A stretch of DNA of 18,448 nt, taken from NCBI GenBank assembly GCA_004357015.1, contig SMXE01000193.1, forward strand, positions 1-18,448, read 5' to 3'. This DNA is from Caldithrix sp. Lineage in GTDB: Bacteria > Zhuqueibacterota > Zhuqueibacteria > Oceanimicrobiales > Oceanimicrobiaceae. Shown in pieces: positions 7,882-15,651 of the stretch (its first letter is position 1; each line of letters opens with the position of its first letter). The position numbers were made by a program, and so were the translations under genes. A model generated the notes under the pieces. It was not told where the DNA came from. It was given only the letters and a program-made list of their open reading frames with translations, and did not search any database.

Positions 7882-7915
7882 AAAAAAAGCGTGCCGAAAT
7901 AAAATGGCAACGCTT
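7882..7915 (-). terminator. Intrinsic terminator / possible attenuator before tRNA-Val
   Basis: On the minus strand AAGCGT(T)GCC pairs with GGCACGCTT (nine base pairs with one bulged T) around a 10-base A/T-rich loop, and the 3' arm runs into seven T. This is a clear rho-independent terminator shape. It sits 11 bases before tRNA-Val and downstream of the promoter at 8005-8033, so it could terminate transcripts from the lipA side, or act as a regulated attenuator for tRNA-Val-thrS-infC. Confidence 0.75.
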
Positions 7916-8004
7916 AAGAATTCTTTTTGTAGTCCGTGTTTTCGACTGACTCAGGAATTGAAGGAGAATACCCCACTTTGCCAGACCACTCATTCTAAGT
8001 TACG

Positions 8005-8033
8005 AAGATAAGGGTATGACGACAAAAAGTCAA
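8005..8033 (-). promoter_or_regulatory. Sigma-70-type promoter for the tRNA-Val/thrS operon
   Basis: On the minus strand a -35 box TTGACT (8033-8028) and a -10 box TATCTT (8010-8005) are separated by exactly 17 bases. The match is 5 of 6 and 4 of 6 to consensus. A start of transcription near 7996-8000 would give a leader of about 127 bases before tRNA-Val, containing the terminator-like hairpin at 7882-7915. The site lies in the lipA-tRNA spacer, which has no gene. Confidence 0.6.
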
Positions 8034-8070
8034 GATTTTTTTGCGCTTAAGTTATGTAAGTTCAACGAAG

Positions 8071-8943
8071 CTAAACGTGCTCGTCCGCGTGATACGAACT
8101 TCTGACCAAGGGGCCGGATTCTACGTGGCGAAATCCCATCGCACGCCCCTCGCGTCCGTAAATCGCAAACTCATCCGGATGCACGAAGCGCGCAACCGGA
8201 AGGTGCTGTTTTGTTGGCTGAAGGTACTGTCCCAGTGTAAAAATATCGACTTCGATGTTCCGCAAGTCCTGCATTACCTGAAGCACTTCCTCAGGTGTTT
8301 CGCCGAGGCCGAGCATCAAGCCGGTCTTGGTCGTCATCCCTTGGCTCTTGGCAATCCGCAGGACATCCAGACTCCACTGGTAGTTGCCTTGCGGTCTGAC
8401 CGGCCGGTAGAGCCGCGGCACGGTTTCGGTGTTGTGATTCAAAATATCCGGGCGGGCGTCGATGATATTTTGCAACGCGTTCGGGTCGCCTTTAAAATCG
8501 GGGATCAAGACCTCCACACGGCAGCCACGAACCTGTATGCGGATTTGCCGAATAGTCTCTGCGAAGATGGCTGAGCCACCGTCCGGCAGCTCGTCCCGAT
8601 TAACCGAAGTAATAACCGCGTGCCTGAGCTGCATTTTCCGCACCGCCTCACCGACCCGGCGGGGTTCGTCTGCGTCAAGAAAACGCGGCTTGCCTGTTTT
8701 GACCGCACAGAAGCCGCAACTGCGCGTGCAAACATCGCCAAGGAGCATGAACGTGGCCGTGCGGCGCTCCCAGCACTCGGCGATGTTCGGACATCTCGCC
8801 TCTTCGCAAACCGTGTGGAGTGCACCCGATTTTACGATGTCCTTGACTTCCGAGTAGCCCTTGCCCGATGGCAACCGGACTTTCAGCCAATCTGGCCGGC
8901 GACCGTTTACTGGGAAGCTTTTCTCGTTTATCACGTTCAGCAT
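8071..8943 (-). CDS. lipA: Lipoyl synthase (radical SAM)
   Basis: LipA inserts two sulfurs into octanoyl groups bound to lipoyl domains, making the cofactor of 2-oxo acid dehydrogenases. The 290-residue product has the auxiliary cluster motif [12 protein letters not shown] (C46, C51, C57), the radical SAM motif CTRSCGFC (C72, C76, C79), and the C-terminal RSSYHA motif, whose serine ligates the auxiliary cluster. All key residues are present and length is normal. The start ATG at 8943 lies 5 bases after the stop of the E2 gene, so the two are co-transcribed and translationally coupled. The context fits: the neighbouring E2 carries two lipoyl domains that need this enzyme. Confidence 0.97.
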   Translation of the reverse strand: MLNVINEKSFPVNGRRPDWLKVRLPSGKGYSEVKDIVKSGALHTVCEEARCPNIAECWERRTATFMLLGDVCTRSCGFCAVKTGKPRFLDADEPRRVGEAVRKMQLRHAVITSVNRDELPDGGSAIFAETIRQIRIQVRGCRVEVLIPDFKGDPNALQNIIDARPDILNHNTETVPRLYRPVRPQGNYQWSLDVLRIAKSQGMTTKTGLMLGLGETPEEVLQVMQDLRNIEVDIFTLGQYLQPTKQHLPVARFVHPDEFAIYGREGRAMGFRHVESGPLVRSSYHADEHV

Positions 8944-8948
8944 GGCTA

Positions 8949-10619
8949 TCAGATAATATTGTTCGTATCAAAATTCGTGAGGTAGTACGCGACCCGTTCA
9001 ATAAACTGGCCAGCCAGCGCGCCGTCAACAATTCTGTGATCAAATGACAGTGAGAGATAGAGCATGTTCCGAATCGCAATGGCGTCATCTATGACAACCG
9101 GCCGTTTCTGAATCGTGCCCACCCCCAGAATGGCCACCTGCGGCTGGTTAATGATGGCCAGCCCGTACAGGCTGCCAAACGTACCCATGTTTGTGATCGA
9201 AAACGTACCGTCCTGCACTTCATCCGGCTTGAGTTTCTTGCTGCGTGCGCGGTTCGCAAGATCGTTAATGGCGCGCGCCAACCCGACGATGTTGAGATTG
9301 TCAGCGCTCTTGACCACCGGCACAATCAATCCGTTATTTTCCAGCGCAACCGCGATACCGATGTTGATGTATTTCTTGCGCACAATGTTGTCACCGTCCA
9401 GCGAGCTGTTCACCAGCGGGTAGTCCTGAAGCGCGCGCGCACAAGCGGCCGAAAAGAACGACATGTATGTCAACTTGGTACCGGTCTGCTGCAGGAATTT
9501 CTCTTTGTTTTGCGTTCTGTAAATCACCAGATCGGTCATATCAGCTTCGGTGACCATAAACACATGCGGCGACGTCTGAACGCTGGCAATCATGTGCTTG
9601 GCGATGCTCTTGCGCATGCTGCTCATTGGAATGATTTCAACCAGATCGTTTGAAGCCAGCGGCTGTGTTGCTGGTGTGTATGCTGGTGCAGCCGGTTGTG
9701 CAGAAGCCGCCGCTGGAACGCCGGTGCGCTTATCCAGATAATTCAGGATATCTTTCTTCGTGACCCTGCCACCCACCCCGGTACCCTCAATGCCGGTGAG
9801 ATCCTGATCGGAAACGCCCTCGGCCCTGGCAATACGCCGCACAAGAGGGGAATAGAACCGTCGTTCAGTACCGTTCGTTCTGGCAGTGGCAGCGGCAACC
9901 GCCGGCCCTGCTGCGACCGGTCGCGGTTGCACAGGAGGCGGCGTCTGCCGGTCGGTCATTATTGCGGGCTGTTGTATGCCTGAGGCGCCAACTGCTATCT
10001 GCCCCTTGGTGACAATCTGCGCGATAACAGCACCCACGCTTACAGTTTCACCCGCTTTAGCAAGTATCTTTTGAAGGGTGCCGGCGTGCGGAGACGGGAT
10101 CTCCGAATCAACCTTATCGGTGCTGATCTCGAGCAGGAGCTCATCGATCTCAACATGCTCACCTTCGTTCTTCAACCATTTGATAATCGTGCCCTCTGTG
10201 ATGCTCTCCCCCATCTGCGGCATCACCATGTCGGCCGTTCCCTCTGCGGGAGCGGTCGCCGTCGCACTTGATTCACTCGCGGCAGTAGCCAATGTTTCCG
10301 CCGCTGGCGGCGCAGCCACGGCCTCGGCGGGCTGGGAAGGTGTCGTTGAGGGCGTTTCCGCAGCAGCAGCCACATCTGCTTCCGTCTCGATATGCGCGAT
10401 GACAGCGCCAACTTGCACGGTTTCCCCTTCATTTACCAGAATTTTCTGAATCGTACCCGTATAAGGCGACGGAATTTCGGAGTCCACCTTGTCGGTGCTG
10501 ATTTCGAGAAGAATCTCGTCTTTTTCAACACGTTCCCCTTCACGTTTGTGCCATTTAATGACCGTGCCCTCTGTGATGCTTTCGCCCATCTGCGGCATCA
10601 GCATATCAATTTTCGCCAT
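8949..10619 (-). CDS. Dihydrolipoamide acyltransferase (E2) with two lipoyl domains
   Basis: This is the core E2 subunit of a 2-oxo acid dehydrogenase complex, which moves an acyl group from lipoate to CoA. The 556 residues show lipoyl domain 1 (about 3-78) and lipoyl domain 2 (about 128-203), each with [12 protein letters not shown] and lipoylated lysines at K44 and K169. Ala/Pro-rich linkers cover 81-127 and 208-250. A peripheral subunit-binding domain lies at 254-292 ([29 protein letters not shown]), and the catalytic domain at about 325-556 has SFDHRIVDG with H528 and D532. The substrate (pyruvate, 2-oxoglutarate or branched-chain) cannot be fixed without E1, which is not in the window. 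AGAGGAC lies about 9 bases before the ATG. DUF309 is 13 bases upstream and lipA is 5 bases downstream. Confidence 0.95.
   Translation of the reverse strand: MAKIDMLMPQMGESITEGTVIKWHKREGERVEKDEILLEISTDKVDSEIPSPYTGTIQKILVNEGETVQVGAVIAHIETEADVAAAAETPSTTPSQPAEAVAAPPAAETLATAASESSATATAPAEGTADMVMPQMGESITEGTIIKWLKNEGEHVEIDELLLEISTDKVDSEIPSPHAGTLQKILAKAGETVSVGAVIAQIVTKGQIAVGASGIQQPAIMTDRQTPPPVQPRPVAAGPAVAAATARTNGTERRFYSPLVRRIARAEGVSDQDLTGIEGTGVGGRVTKKDILNYLDKRTGVPAAASAQPAAPAYTPATQPLASNDLVEIIPMSSMRKSIAKHMIASVQTSPHVFMVTEADMTDLVIYRTQNKEKFLQQTGTKLTYMSFFSAACARALQDYPLVNSSLDGDNIVRKKYINIGIAVALENNGLIVPVVKSADNLNIVGLARAINDLANRARSKKLKPDEVQDGTFSITNMGTFGSLYGLAIINQPQVAILGVGTIQKRPVVIDDAIAIRNMLYLSLSFDHRIVDGALAGQFIERVAYYLTNFDTNNII
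10011..10613 (-). repeat. Tandem lipoyl-domain duplication inside the E2 gene
   Basis: Two copies of a roughly 76-codon lipoyl domain, at about 10386-10613 and 10011-10238, encode closely similar proteins (both with [12 protein letters not shown] and [16 protein letters not shown]). They are separated by an Ala/Pro/Thr-rich linker of about 50 codons. This is an internal duplication; two or three lipoyl domains are common in E2 proteins. Confidence 0.85.
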
Positions 10620-10632
10620 AAAACGTCGTCCT

Positions 10633-11016
10633 CTATAATTTTATGTTTTTGGGTGACCATGTTAATTTCGGAATCGTCATCTTAAACGCTTCCGATGACA
10701 AACTGTTTACGTGCTGTTTTTTTAATTCGGCCAGACACTCGGTTATTTCACGCAGGAGGTTCTCCAGCTCCAGACCTGCAAACGCAGGCTTGAATATGTT
10801 TAGTTTCTCCACACCCTTACTGAGCTGACTGGCTGCCCCGTTTAAATTTTTCATGCTGAGGTGATAAAACCCTGTAGCGAGTTGTACCAACCCTTGATAA
10901 AATCGTCGACTCCTCCCCCGTTCCTCCATCCAGATTTCTTCAAAAACGTCATGCGCTTCAAAGAAGTATCGATTGTTGAAATAATGGATGGCCTGCGCAA
11001 AACGTTCATCGTGCAT
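10633..11016 (-). CDS. DUF309 family protein
   Basis: The 127-residue product matches the DUF309 pattern: FNNRYFFEAHDVFEEIWMEE near the N-terminus, then RFYQGLVQLATGFYHLSMKN and GAASQLSKGVEKL. The conserved E-A-H-D-x-x-E-x-x-W and Q-G-L-x-Q-x-A residues are all present. The protein is all-helical and soluble, with no membrane segment or known catalytic motif visible beyond those residues. Its function is not established. The ATG overlaps the stop codon of the upstream Fe-S oxidoreductase by one base (TAATG), so translation is coupled, and the E2 gene follows after 13 bases. That tight placement suggests a role linked to this unit, but the sequence does not say what it is. Confidence 0.85.
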   Translation of the reverse strand: MHDERFAQAIHYFNNRYFFEAHDVFEEIWMEERGRSRRFYQGLVQLATGFYHLSMKNLNGAASQLSKGVEKLNIFKPAFAGLELENLLREITECLAELKKQHVNSLSSEAFKMTIPKLTWSPKNIKL

Positions 11017-13028
11017 TACAGCGCAGCTGCGATAAGTTCAGCAATGTCTTTGACTTCCACCTCATCCTCCTTCCCCTTCATTTTTCTGGCATCATCCAGC
11101 ATGATGTTGCAGAAAGGACAGGCTGTAGATACAAGCCCGGCGCCAGACGCCTCGACATCTCCAAAGCGGACCAGGTTCACGCGTTGGTCAGGGTCTTCGT
11201 CACTCCACATCATGCCGCCGCCGGCGCCGCAGCACAACCCTTTTTCGCGGCTGCGTTCCATTTCTACCACTTTGCCATTAGTTACTGAGCTCAAGACCGA
11301 GCGTGGCGCATCGTAAATGCCGTTGTGGCGGCCCAGGTAGCACGCATCGTGATAGGTGACTGTCTCAGAGATATTCCTGTTGGGCTTAATTTTTCCGGAA
11401 TCAATGAGCTCGGCGATGAATTCAGAGTGGTGTATGACCTCATAGTCGGCGCCAAAATCCTTGTATTCATTGCCAAGCGTGTTGAAGCAGTGTGGACAGG
11501 TGGTAATTATCTTCTTGAATTGATATTTGCCAAGCGCTTCAATATTGTTTTCTGCCATCATCTGGAAGAGGTACTCCTGCCCCAATCTTCTCGCGGAGTC
11601 ACCGGTACAGCTTTCTTCGGTGCCGAGAATGGCGAAATCAATATTTGCCGCTTTCAAAATTTTGACCATCGAGCGAGCCACGGTCTGGTTTCTGGCGTCA
11701 AGCGCCGCGGCACATCCAACCCAGTACAGATACTCGGTCTCCTTTTTGTCCTTCATGAGGGGAACGTCCAACCCTTCGCACCACTTTGTGCGGTTCTGAT
11801 TCGGCAGCCCCCATGGATTGCCAATATTCTCCATGTTGTCCAGCGTCTTCGCCACTTCCGGGGAAACTTTCGCCTGGTCCATCACCAGAAATCGCCGCAT
11901 GTCTTGCAGCGTGTCAACGTGCTCTATGAAAACCGGGCAGGCCTCCACGCACGCCAGGCAGGTCGTGCAACCCCAGATGACTTCCTCCGAAATAACGTCC
12001 CCAATGAGCTCTTTTCCATTCTGATTGTCTTTGCCAGCAACAAGGTCAGGACCGACTTCATTCAAGTGTTCCTTTAGGTCATGAATCAAGACCGCAGGGT
12101 TAAGTTCTTTCCCGGAATGATAGGCCGGGCAAACCTCCTGACAGCGGCCGCACTCTGTGCAAGCGTAAAAGTCTAACAACTGCGGCCAGGTGAAATCCGT
12201 GATCTTACCAGTACCGAGGGAAACATCATCTGACTCAAAGTCCACCGACTCGAAGTCAATTTTCTTCAGGACGCCATCCTTTCGATCGCGTTCTTTATCT
12301 CGCCGAAAGAAAAATTTTGGCATCACACCGATCAGATGAACGTGCTTTGAATGCGGAATGTAAGAGAGAAAGAGCAGAATGATAAAGTTATGAATCCACC
12401 AAGCCACGTGATACCCGGTCGGCATCATCCCGTCCCGGTCGCCGCTTGCAAACTGGGCGAAAAAGTTGGAGATCGGCGTAAAACCCGCCAGTGCTCGTTC
12501 ATTCTTGATCACGTACCCATGCGTGAAGAACATCGAAATCATGAGTGTCAAGATCATGCCCAGAATGAAAGCAGCATCAAGCCGGCCATGCCAGCCTTTG
12601 CGCAACTGACTGAGTCTGTCGGGCCTGATGATGAAACCACGGATGAAGGCGATGACGATCGCAACAATCACGGTAAACCCAAGGAAATCGAAGCAGGTAG
12701 CGAGAACGCTTTCCACGCCGTGGCCAAGCACGTTACCCCAGTGAAATGTTGGATTGTAGCCGCGTGTAAACATTTCCATGGTGGCCATGCCGAGTATGAT
12801 AAAGCCCCAGAAGATGAAAAAATGTCCCCACCCAGAAGGTTCTCTCACAACGGATTTCTGGCCGAAGAAATACGTGAGAATCGATTTTATGCGCCAGCCG
12901 GTATTTTCGATGGGGTCATAAGAAGGTTTCCCCAGACGGACAAATCGATAAATTCGAAACACGCTCCACAGATGAAACCCAAAAGCGGAAAGAATCGAAA
13001 TTGTCAGCACGATTTCTTTCGTCTGCAT
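11016..13028 (-). CDS. Membrane-bound Fe-S oxidoreductase with CCG domains (FadF/EMO-like, HdrD-related)
   Basis: The 670-residue product joins a membrane domain to a soluble Fe-S part. Five hydrophobic segments lie at about 5-27, 68-86, 108-132, 150-171 and 208-226, with His residues near their ends (FHLW, HSKHVHL), in the manner of a NarI-type haem b domain. Two [4Fe-4S] motifs follow: CTECGRCQEVCP (C290-C300) and CTTCLACVEACP (C354-C364). Two CCG domains come next: C439/C474/C511-C514, and C563/C599-C600/C637-C640 (GLCCGAGGG, ACPFC). The first has CT where CC is canonical. Such proteins are thought to pass electrons from electron-transfer flavoprotein or similar donors to menaquinone; no etf genes are in the window. 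It has a strong GGAGGAG ribosome site and overlaps DUF309 by one base. Confidence 0.88.
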   Translation of the reverse strand: MQTKEIVLTISILSAFGFHLWSVFRIYRFVRLGKPSYDPIENTGWRIKSILTYFFGQKSVVREPSGWGHFFIFWGFIILGMATMEMFTRGYNPTFHWGNVLGHGVESVLATCFDFLGFTVIVAIVIAFIRGFIIRPDRLSQLRKGWHGRLDAAFILGMILTLMISMFFTHGYVIKNERALAGFTPISNFFAQFASGDRDGMMPTGYHVAWWIHNFIILLFLSYIPHSKHVHLIGVMPKFFFRRDKERDRKDGVLKKIDFESVDFESDDVSLGTGKITDFTWPQLLDFYACTECGRCQEVCPAYHSGKELNPAVLIHDLKEHLNEVGPDLVAGKDNQNGKELIGDVISEEVIWGCTTCLACVEACPVFIEHVDTLQDMRRFLVMDQAKVSPEVAKTLDNMENIGNPWGLPNQNRTKWCEGLDVPLMKDKKETEYLYWVGCAAALDARNQTVARSMVKILKAANIDFAILGTEESCTGDSARRLGQEYLFQMMAENNIEALGKYQFKKIITTCPHCFNTLGNEYKDFGADYEVIHHSEFIAELIDSGKIKPNRNISETVTYHDACYLGRHNGIYDAPRSVLSSVTNGKVVEMERSREKGLCCGAGGGMMWSDEDPDQRVNLVRFGDVEASGAGLVSTACPFCNIMLDDARKMKGKEDEVEVKDIAELIAAAL

Positions 13029-13050
13029 CCGTTTTTACTCCTCCTCTGAG

Positions 13051-13087
13051 TCAAACAAAAGCGCTACCCGGTACCCAAGATAGCGCT
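13051..13087 (-). terminator. Terminator-like hairpin between nuoD and the Fe-S oxidoreductase
   Basis: On the minus strand AGCGCTA (13087-13081) pairs perfectly with TAGCGCT (13066-13060) around a 14-base loop, and is followed by TTTTGTTTG. It lies 35 bases after the nuoD stop codon and would end the nuo transcript or reduce expression of the next genes. The T tract is interrupted by one G, so it may be partial. Confidence 0.6.
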
Positions 13088-13122
13088 CAATTTGAACAGC
13101 ATCCCGCAAAGGCAAAAGACCT

Positions 13123-14373
13123 CTAGCGGTCGATACATCCGAGCACAATGTCCAGGCTGCCAATGATAACCACAAGGTCGGCGATCATGCCGCCCCGGGA
13201 GATGTTATCGATGACGCTGATATTACTGAAACAAGGCGACCTGGCTTTCACGCGAAACGGTACGTCGGAACCGTCGCTGCGAATGAGAAACCCGAGCTCG
13301 CCGCGCGGCGTTTCGCTGCGGACGTATACTTCGGCGCCAGCAGCAGGACGGATTTTTTTGGGAATCGCAGCCTTGACGTCCTGGTCTTTGAAAGGTTCAA
13401 TCCCTTCCAAAACCTGGCGGATGATCTTGACGGATTCATCGATCTCGCGGATTCTGACCAAGTAACGATCGAGCACCGAGCCAAGCTGTCCAAGCTCGCC
13501 GGCGCCCACAGGCACATCAAAGTCGAAACGGTCGTAGTATGAGTACGGCTCATCCTTTCGGAGGTCCCATTTGATGCCCGAACCCCGCAAGACAGGTCCT
13601 GTGCAGCCATAACTGACCGCTAGGTCGGGGGCAAGGATGCCTACCTCTGCCGTCCTCGCAATGAAGATATGGTTAGTGCTCAGGAGCTTGTCAAACTCCA
13701 CCATCTTGGGCCCGAAATAGTCGAGGAATTCGCGTACTTTTTCAAACCAGCCGTCAGGGACTTCCCTTGCAAGGCCACCAACCCAAATGTAGTTGTAGAG
13801 CAGCCTGGCGCCTGACAGCCATTCAAATAGATCCATAATTTTTTCCCGGTCGCGGAACGCCCAAAGGAACGGTGTGAACGCGCCAACATCCAGGCCGAAG
13901 GTGCCTATTGCCACAAGGTGGCTGGCGATCCGGTTCAATTCGCAGGTGAGCACCCGCATGTACTCTACTTTTTCGGGCAGATCGGACAGCCCGATGAGCT
14001 TTTCCACGGCAAGTGCATAAGCCATGTCCTGGTTCATGGAGGCCAGGTAGTCTATTCGGTCGCAGAAAGGAATGACTTCGTTGTAACCGATATTCTCCGC
14101 ATGCTTTTCGAAATTACGGTGTAAGTAGCCGATGTGTGGCGTCGTTTTCTTGACCACTTCGCCATCCAGCACCAACTCCAGCCGAAGCACTCCGTGCGTG
14201 CTCGGATGCTGCGGTCCCATATTGACCACCATCTCATCGCCCTGGTAGGATTCCACCTCGAGCTTTTTCATCGCTTCATCGTAGTACTTACCCGTAGAAT
14301 GGGCCATATCGAAGACCATTGTGCCTTCGTCATCAAAAAGGTAACGCTTTTTCTTGAACAGGTTTCCGAACAT
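13123..14373 (-). CDS. nuoD: NADH-quinone oxidoreductase subunit D
   Basis: NuoD is the 49-kDa-type subunit that forms the quinone site with NuoB in the peripheral arm of complex I. The 416-residue product shows NMGPQHPSTHG (51-61), HIGYLHRNFEKHAEN (80-94), IPFCDRIDYLASMNQ, RGELGF and the C-terminal IGSLDIVLG. An N-terminal extension of about 45 residues rich in Lys, Phe and Tyr precedes the core. The last residues read GCIDR, where most relatives I recall have GEVDR or GEIDR, so a Cys replaces the usual Glu. Length is slightly above usual. NuoC and NuoD are separate genes here, and NuoI lies between them. GGGGA lies about 8 bases before the ATG. Confidence 0.97.
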   Translation of the reverse strand: MFGNLFKKKRYLFDDEGTMVFDMAHSTGKYYDEAMKKLEVESYQGDEMVVNMGPQHPSTHGVLRLELVLDGEVVKKTTPHIGYLHRNFEKHAENIGYNEVIPFCDRIDYLASMNQDMAYALAVEKLIGLSDLPEKVEYMRVLTCELNRIASHLVAIGTFGLDVGAFTPFLWAFRDREKIMDLFEWLSGARLLYNYIWVGGLAREVPDGWFEKVREFLDYFGPKMVEFDKLLSTNHIFIARTAEVGILAPDLAVSYGCTGPVLRGSGIKWDLRKDEPYSYYDRFDFDVPVGAGELGQLGSVLDRYLVRIREIDESVKIIRQVLEGIEPFKDQDVKAAIPKKIRPAAGAEVYVRSETPRGELGFLIRSDGSDVPFRVKARSPCFSNISVIDNISRGGMIADLVVIIGSLDIVLGCIDR

Positions 14374-14420
14374 GTTTGATTCCCCGTACCCGGTTGATCT
14401 AAATCGGTTGTACTTTTAGC

Positions 14421-14433
14421 GCGGCTTAGCCGC
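14421..14433 (-). repeat. Short inverted repeat between nuoI and nuoD
   Basis: GCGGC/GCCGC with a 3-base loop forms a perfect 5-bp GC hairpin in the 89-base spacer between the two genes. No T run follows, so it is not a terminator. It might stabilise or insulate the mRNA. Confidence 0.35.
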
Positions 14434-14462
14434 ACGGTGAAAAGTGTGACGTGAAACGAAGG

Positions 14463-15029
14463 TTAGGCCGGTACTGCTGCTTTCTCGGCCGCGGCCTTCT
14501 TCTTGGCCGCGATAGCCGCTTCTTTCGCCTTCGCTTTTTCCATATCTGCCTCTACCTCGCGCATCTTGAGAGCCCGGGCCTCTTCCGGCAAATATTTTGC
14601 AAAATGATAAATACCATTATCGCGGCTGAACACGCTGTTTTCGTATTCGTCTGTCATGTACAGACATTCCGTCGGGCAAACGATGGTGCAGAGGTCACAA
14701 AAACAGCACTTAAACATATCGATATCAAACCGAATCAGGTGCTGCCGGATGGGGTTCCCCATAGAGGCCTTGCCCAAATCCTCGTCTGCCGTTGCCTTGA
14801 CCGTGTCGATATAAATGCATTGCACCGGGCAAATGCGGGCGCACTTGTAGCAACCGATACAATCATCGACATTGTTAAAAAGAATGCCGCGGGCATTCAC
14901 CGGCAACTCCCACTTCTGGTTGGGATACTGCAAAGTAATGGCCGGCCGGAACATGGCCTTCCAGGTTTGCCCCATGCCAATGGCAATCGTTTTGATCGCG
15001 CGGTAGATATCCCTGAAGTAACTAGCCAT
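14463..15029 (-). CDS. nuoI: NADH-quinone oxidoreductase subunit I (copy 1)
   Basis: NuoI carries two [4Fe-4S] clusters (N6a and N6b) that pass electrons toward NuoB. The 188-residue product has PAITLQYPNQKWELPVNARG, then CIGCYKCARICP (C57, C60, C63, C67) and CCFCDLCTIVCPTECLYM (C108, C111, C114, C118). The C-terminal 35 residues are a charged Lys/Ala/Glu-rich tail (MEKAKAKEAAIAAKKKAAAE) beyond the usual fold. The start at 15029 is preferred because GAGGG lies 8 bases upstream and the protein then begins with the family's N-terminal helix; an upstream ATG at 15107 would add 26 residues inside nuoC. It overlaps the nuoC end by 8 bases and sits between nuoC and nuoD. Confidence 0.93.
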   Translation of the reverse strand: MASYFRDIYRAIKTIAIGMGQTWKAMFRPAITLQYPNQKWELPVNARGILFNNVDDCIGCYKCARICPVQCIYIDTVKATADEDLGKASMGNPIRQHLIRFDIDMFKCCFCDLCTIVCPTECLYMTDEYENSVFSRDNGIYHFAKYLPEEARALKMREVEADMEKAKAKEAAIAAKKKAAAEKAAVPA

Positions 15030-15651
15030 CGGTGCTGCCCTCGGGTTTATGGTCGGAATTGTTCCCGTTCTTAGCCGACTCAATGAGTTCCGGAACTTTG
15101 CTTTCAAATTGAAAAACGAAATTCCCTCGCTCCGGATTCTTTTCCAGCGTCTCGTATTTCATCCAGTCTTCCTGATACGGAACCCGGATGCCTTTGTAGA
15201 ATTCCTGAACGATATAATCTTTTCTCAGCGGATACCCCTCCCAATCATCCGGGCACAGAATGCGCCGCAAATCGCGATGTCCCTCGAAACGGATGCCGAG
15301 CAGGTCGAAGGCTTCGCGTTCATGCCAGTCGGCAGTACGCCAGATAGTTTCAACGGAGGGCAAAGTCGGATTCTCACGGGAAAGATCCACCCGAATCGTG
15401 ATCCGGTGATTATGCTGAATCGAATGCAGATTGTACACCACGCCGAGGTTTTCATCGACGCCATAATCCATGCCGCTCAAGCACATCAACGCTGTGAAAT
15501 CGAGTTCTGATGTCTGCCTGAGGAAGGTCGCCACCTCATAAATCTTAGCAGGGTCAATTTTCACATACGGGTCCAGCGCTTCGACATTGAATTCAAGGAT
15601 GTGATCATCGAATTTTTCGTGCAATTTTATGTGAATTTGTTCGGGAGTCAT
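15022..15651 (-). CDS. nuoC: NADH-quinone oxidoreductase subunit C
   Basis: NuoC is the 30-kDa-type subunit of the peripheral arm of complex I, next to NuoD and NuoB. With the ATG at 15651 the product is 209 residues. It has [13 protein letters not shown] residues ([20 protein letters not shown]), the signature [19 protein letters not shown], and [19 protein letters not shown]. The C-terminal 40 residues are a variable charged tail. The start overlaps the nuoB stop as ATGA, a classic coupling. A longer frame beginning at 15825 reads into nuoB and starts with an Arg-rich stretch unlike any NuoC, so I reject it. Confidence 0.95.
   Translation of the reverse strand: MTPEQIHIKLHEKFDDHILEFNVEALDPYVKIDPAKIYEVATFLRQTSELDFTALMCLSGMDYGVDENLGVVYNLHSIQHNHRITIRVDLSRENPTLPSVETIWRTADWHEREAFDLLGIRFEGHRDLRRILCPDDWEGYPLRKDYIVQEFYKGIRVPYQEDWMKYETLEKNPERGNFVFQFESKVPELIESAKNGNNSDHKPEGSTDG

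Noticed and set aside
7871..8000. T-box riboswitch upstream of thrS
   Set aside because: The leader is short and I find no T-box sequence of the AGGGTGGNACCGCG type; GTGGGGTATTCTCC is not a good match.
11325..13049. Plus-strand open frames of 250 and 232 residues opposite the Fe-S oxidoreductase
   Set aside because: The minus-strand gene has all its cysteine motifs and membrane segments; the opposite frames look like antisense shadows with no domain.
15030..15107. Extended NuoI start at 15107
   Set aside because: The added 26 residues read nuoC in another frame, and the start at 15029 has a good ribosome binding site.
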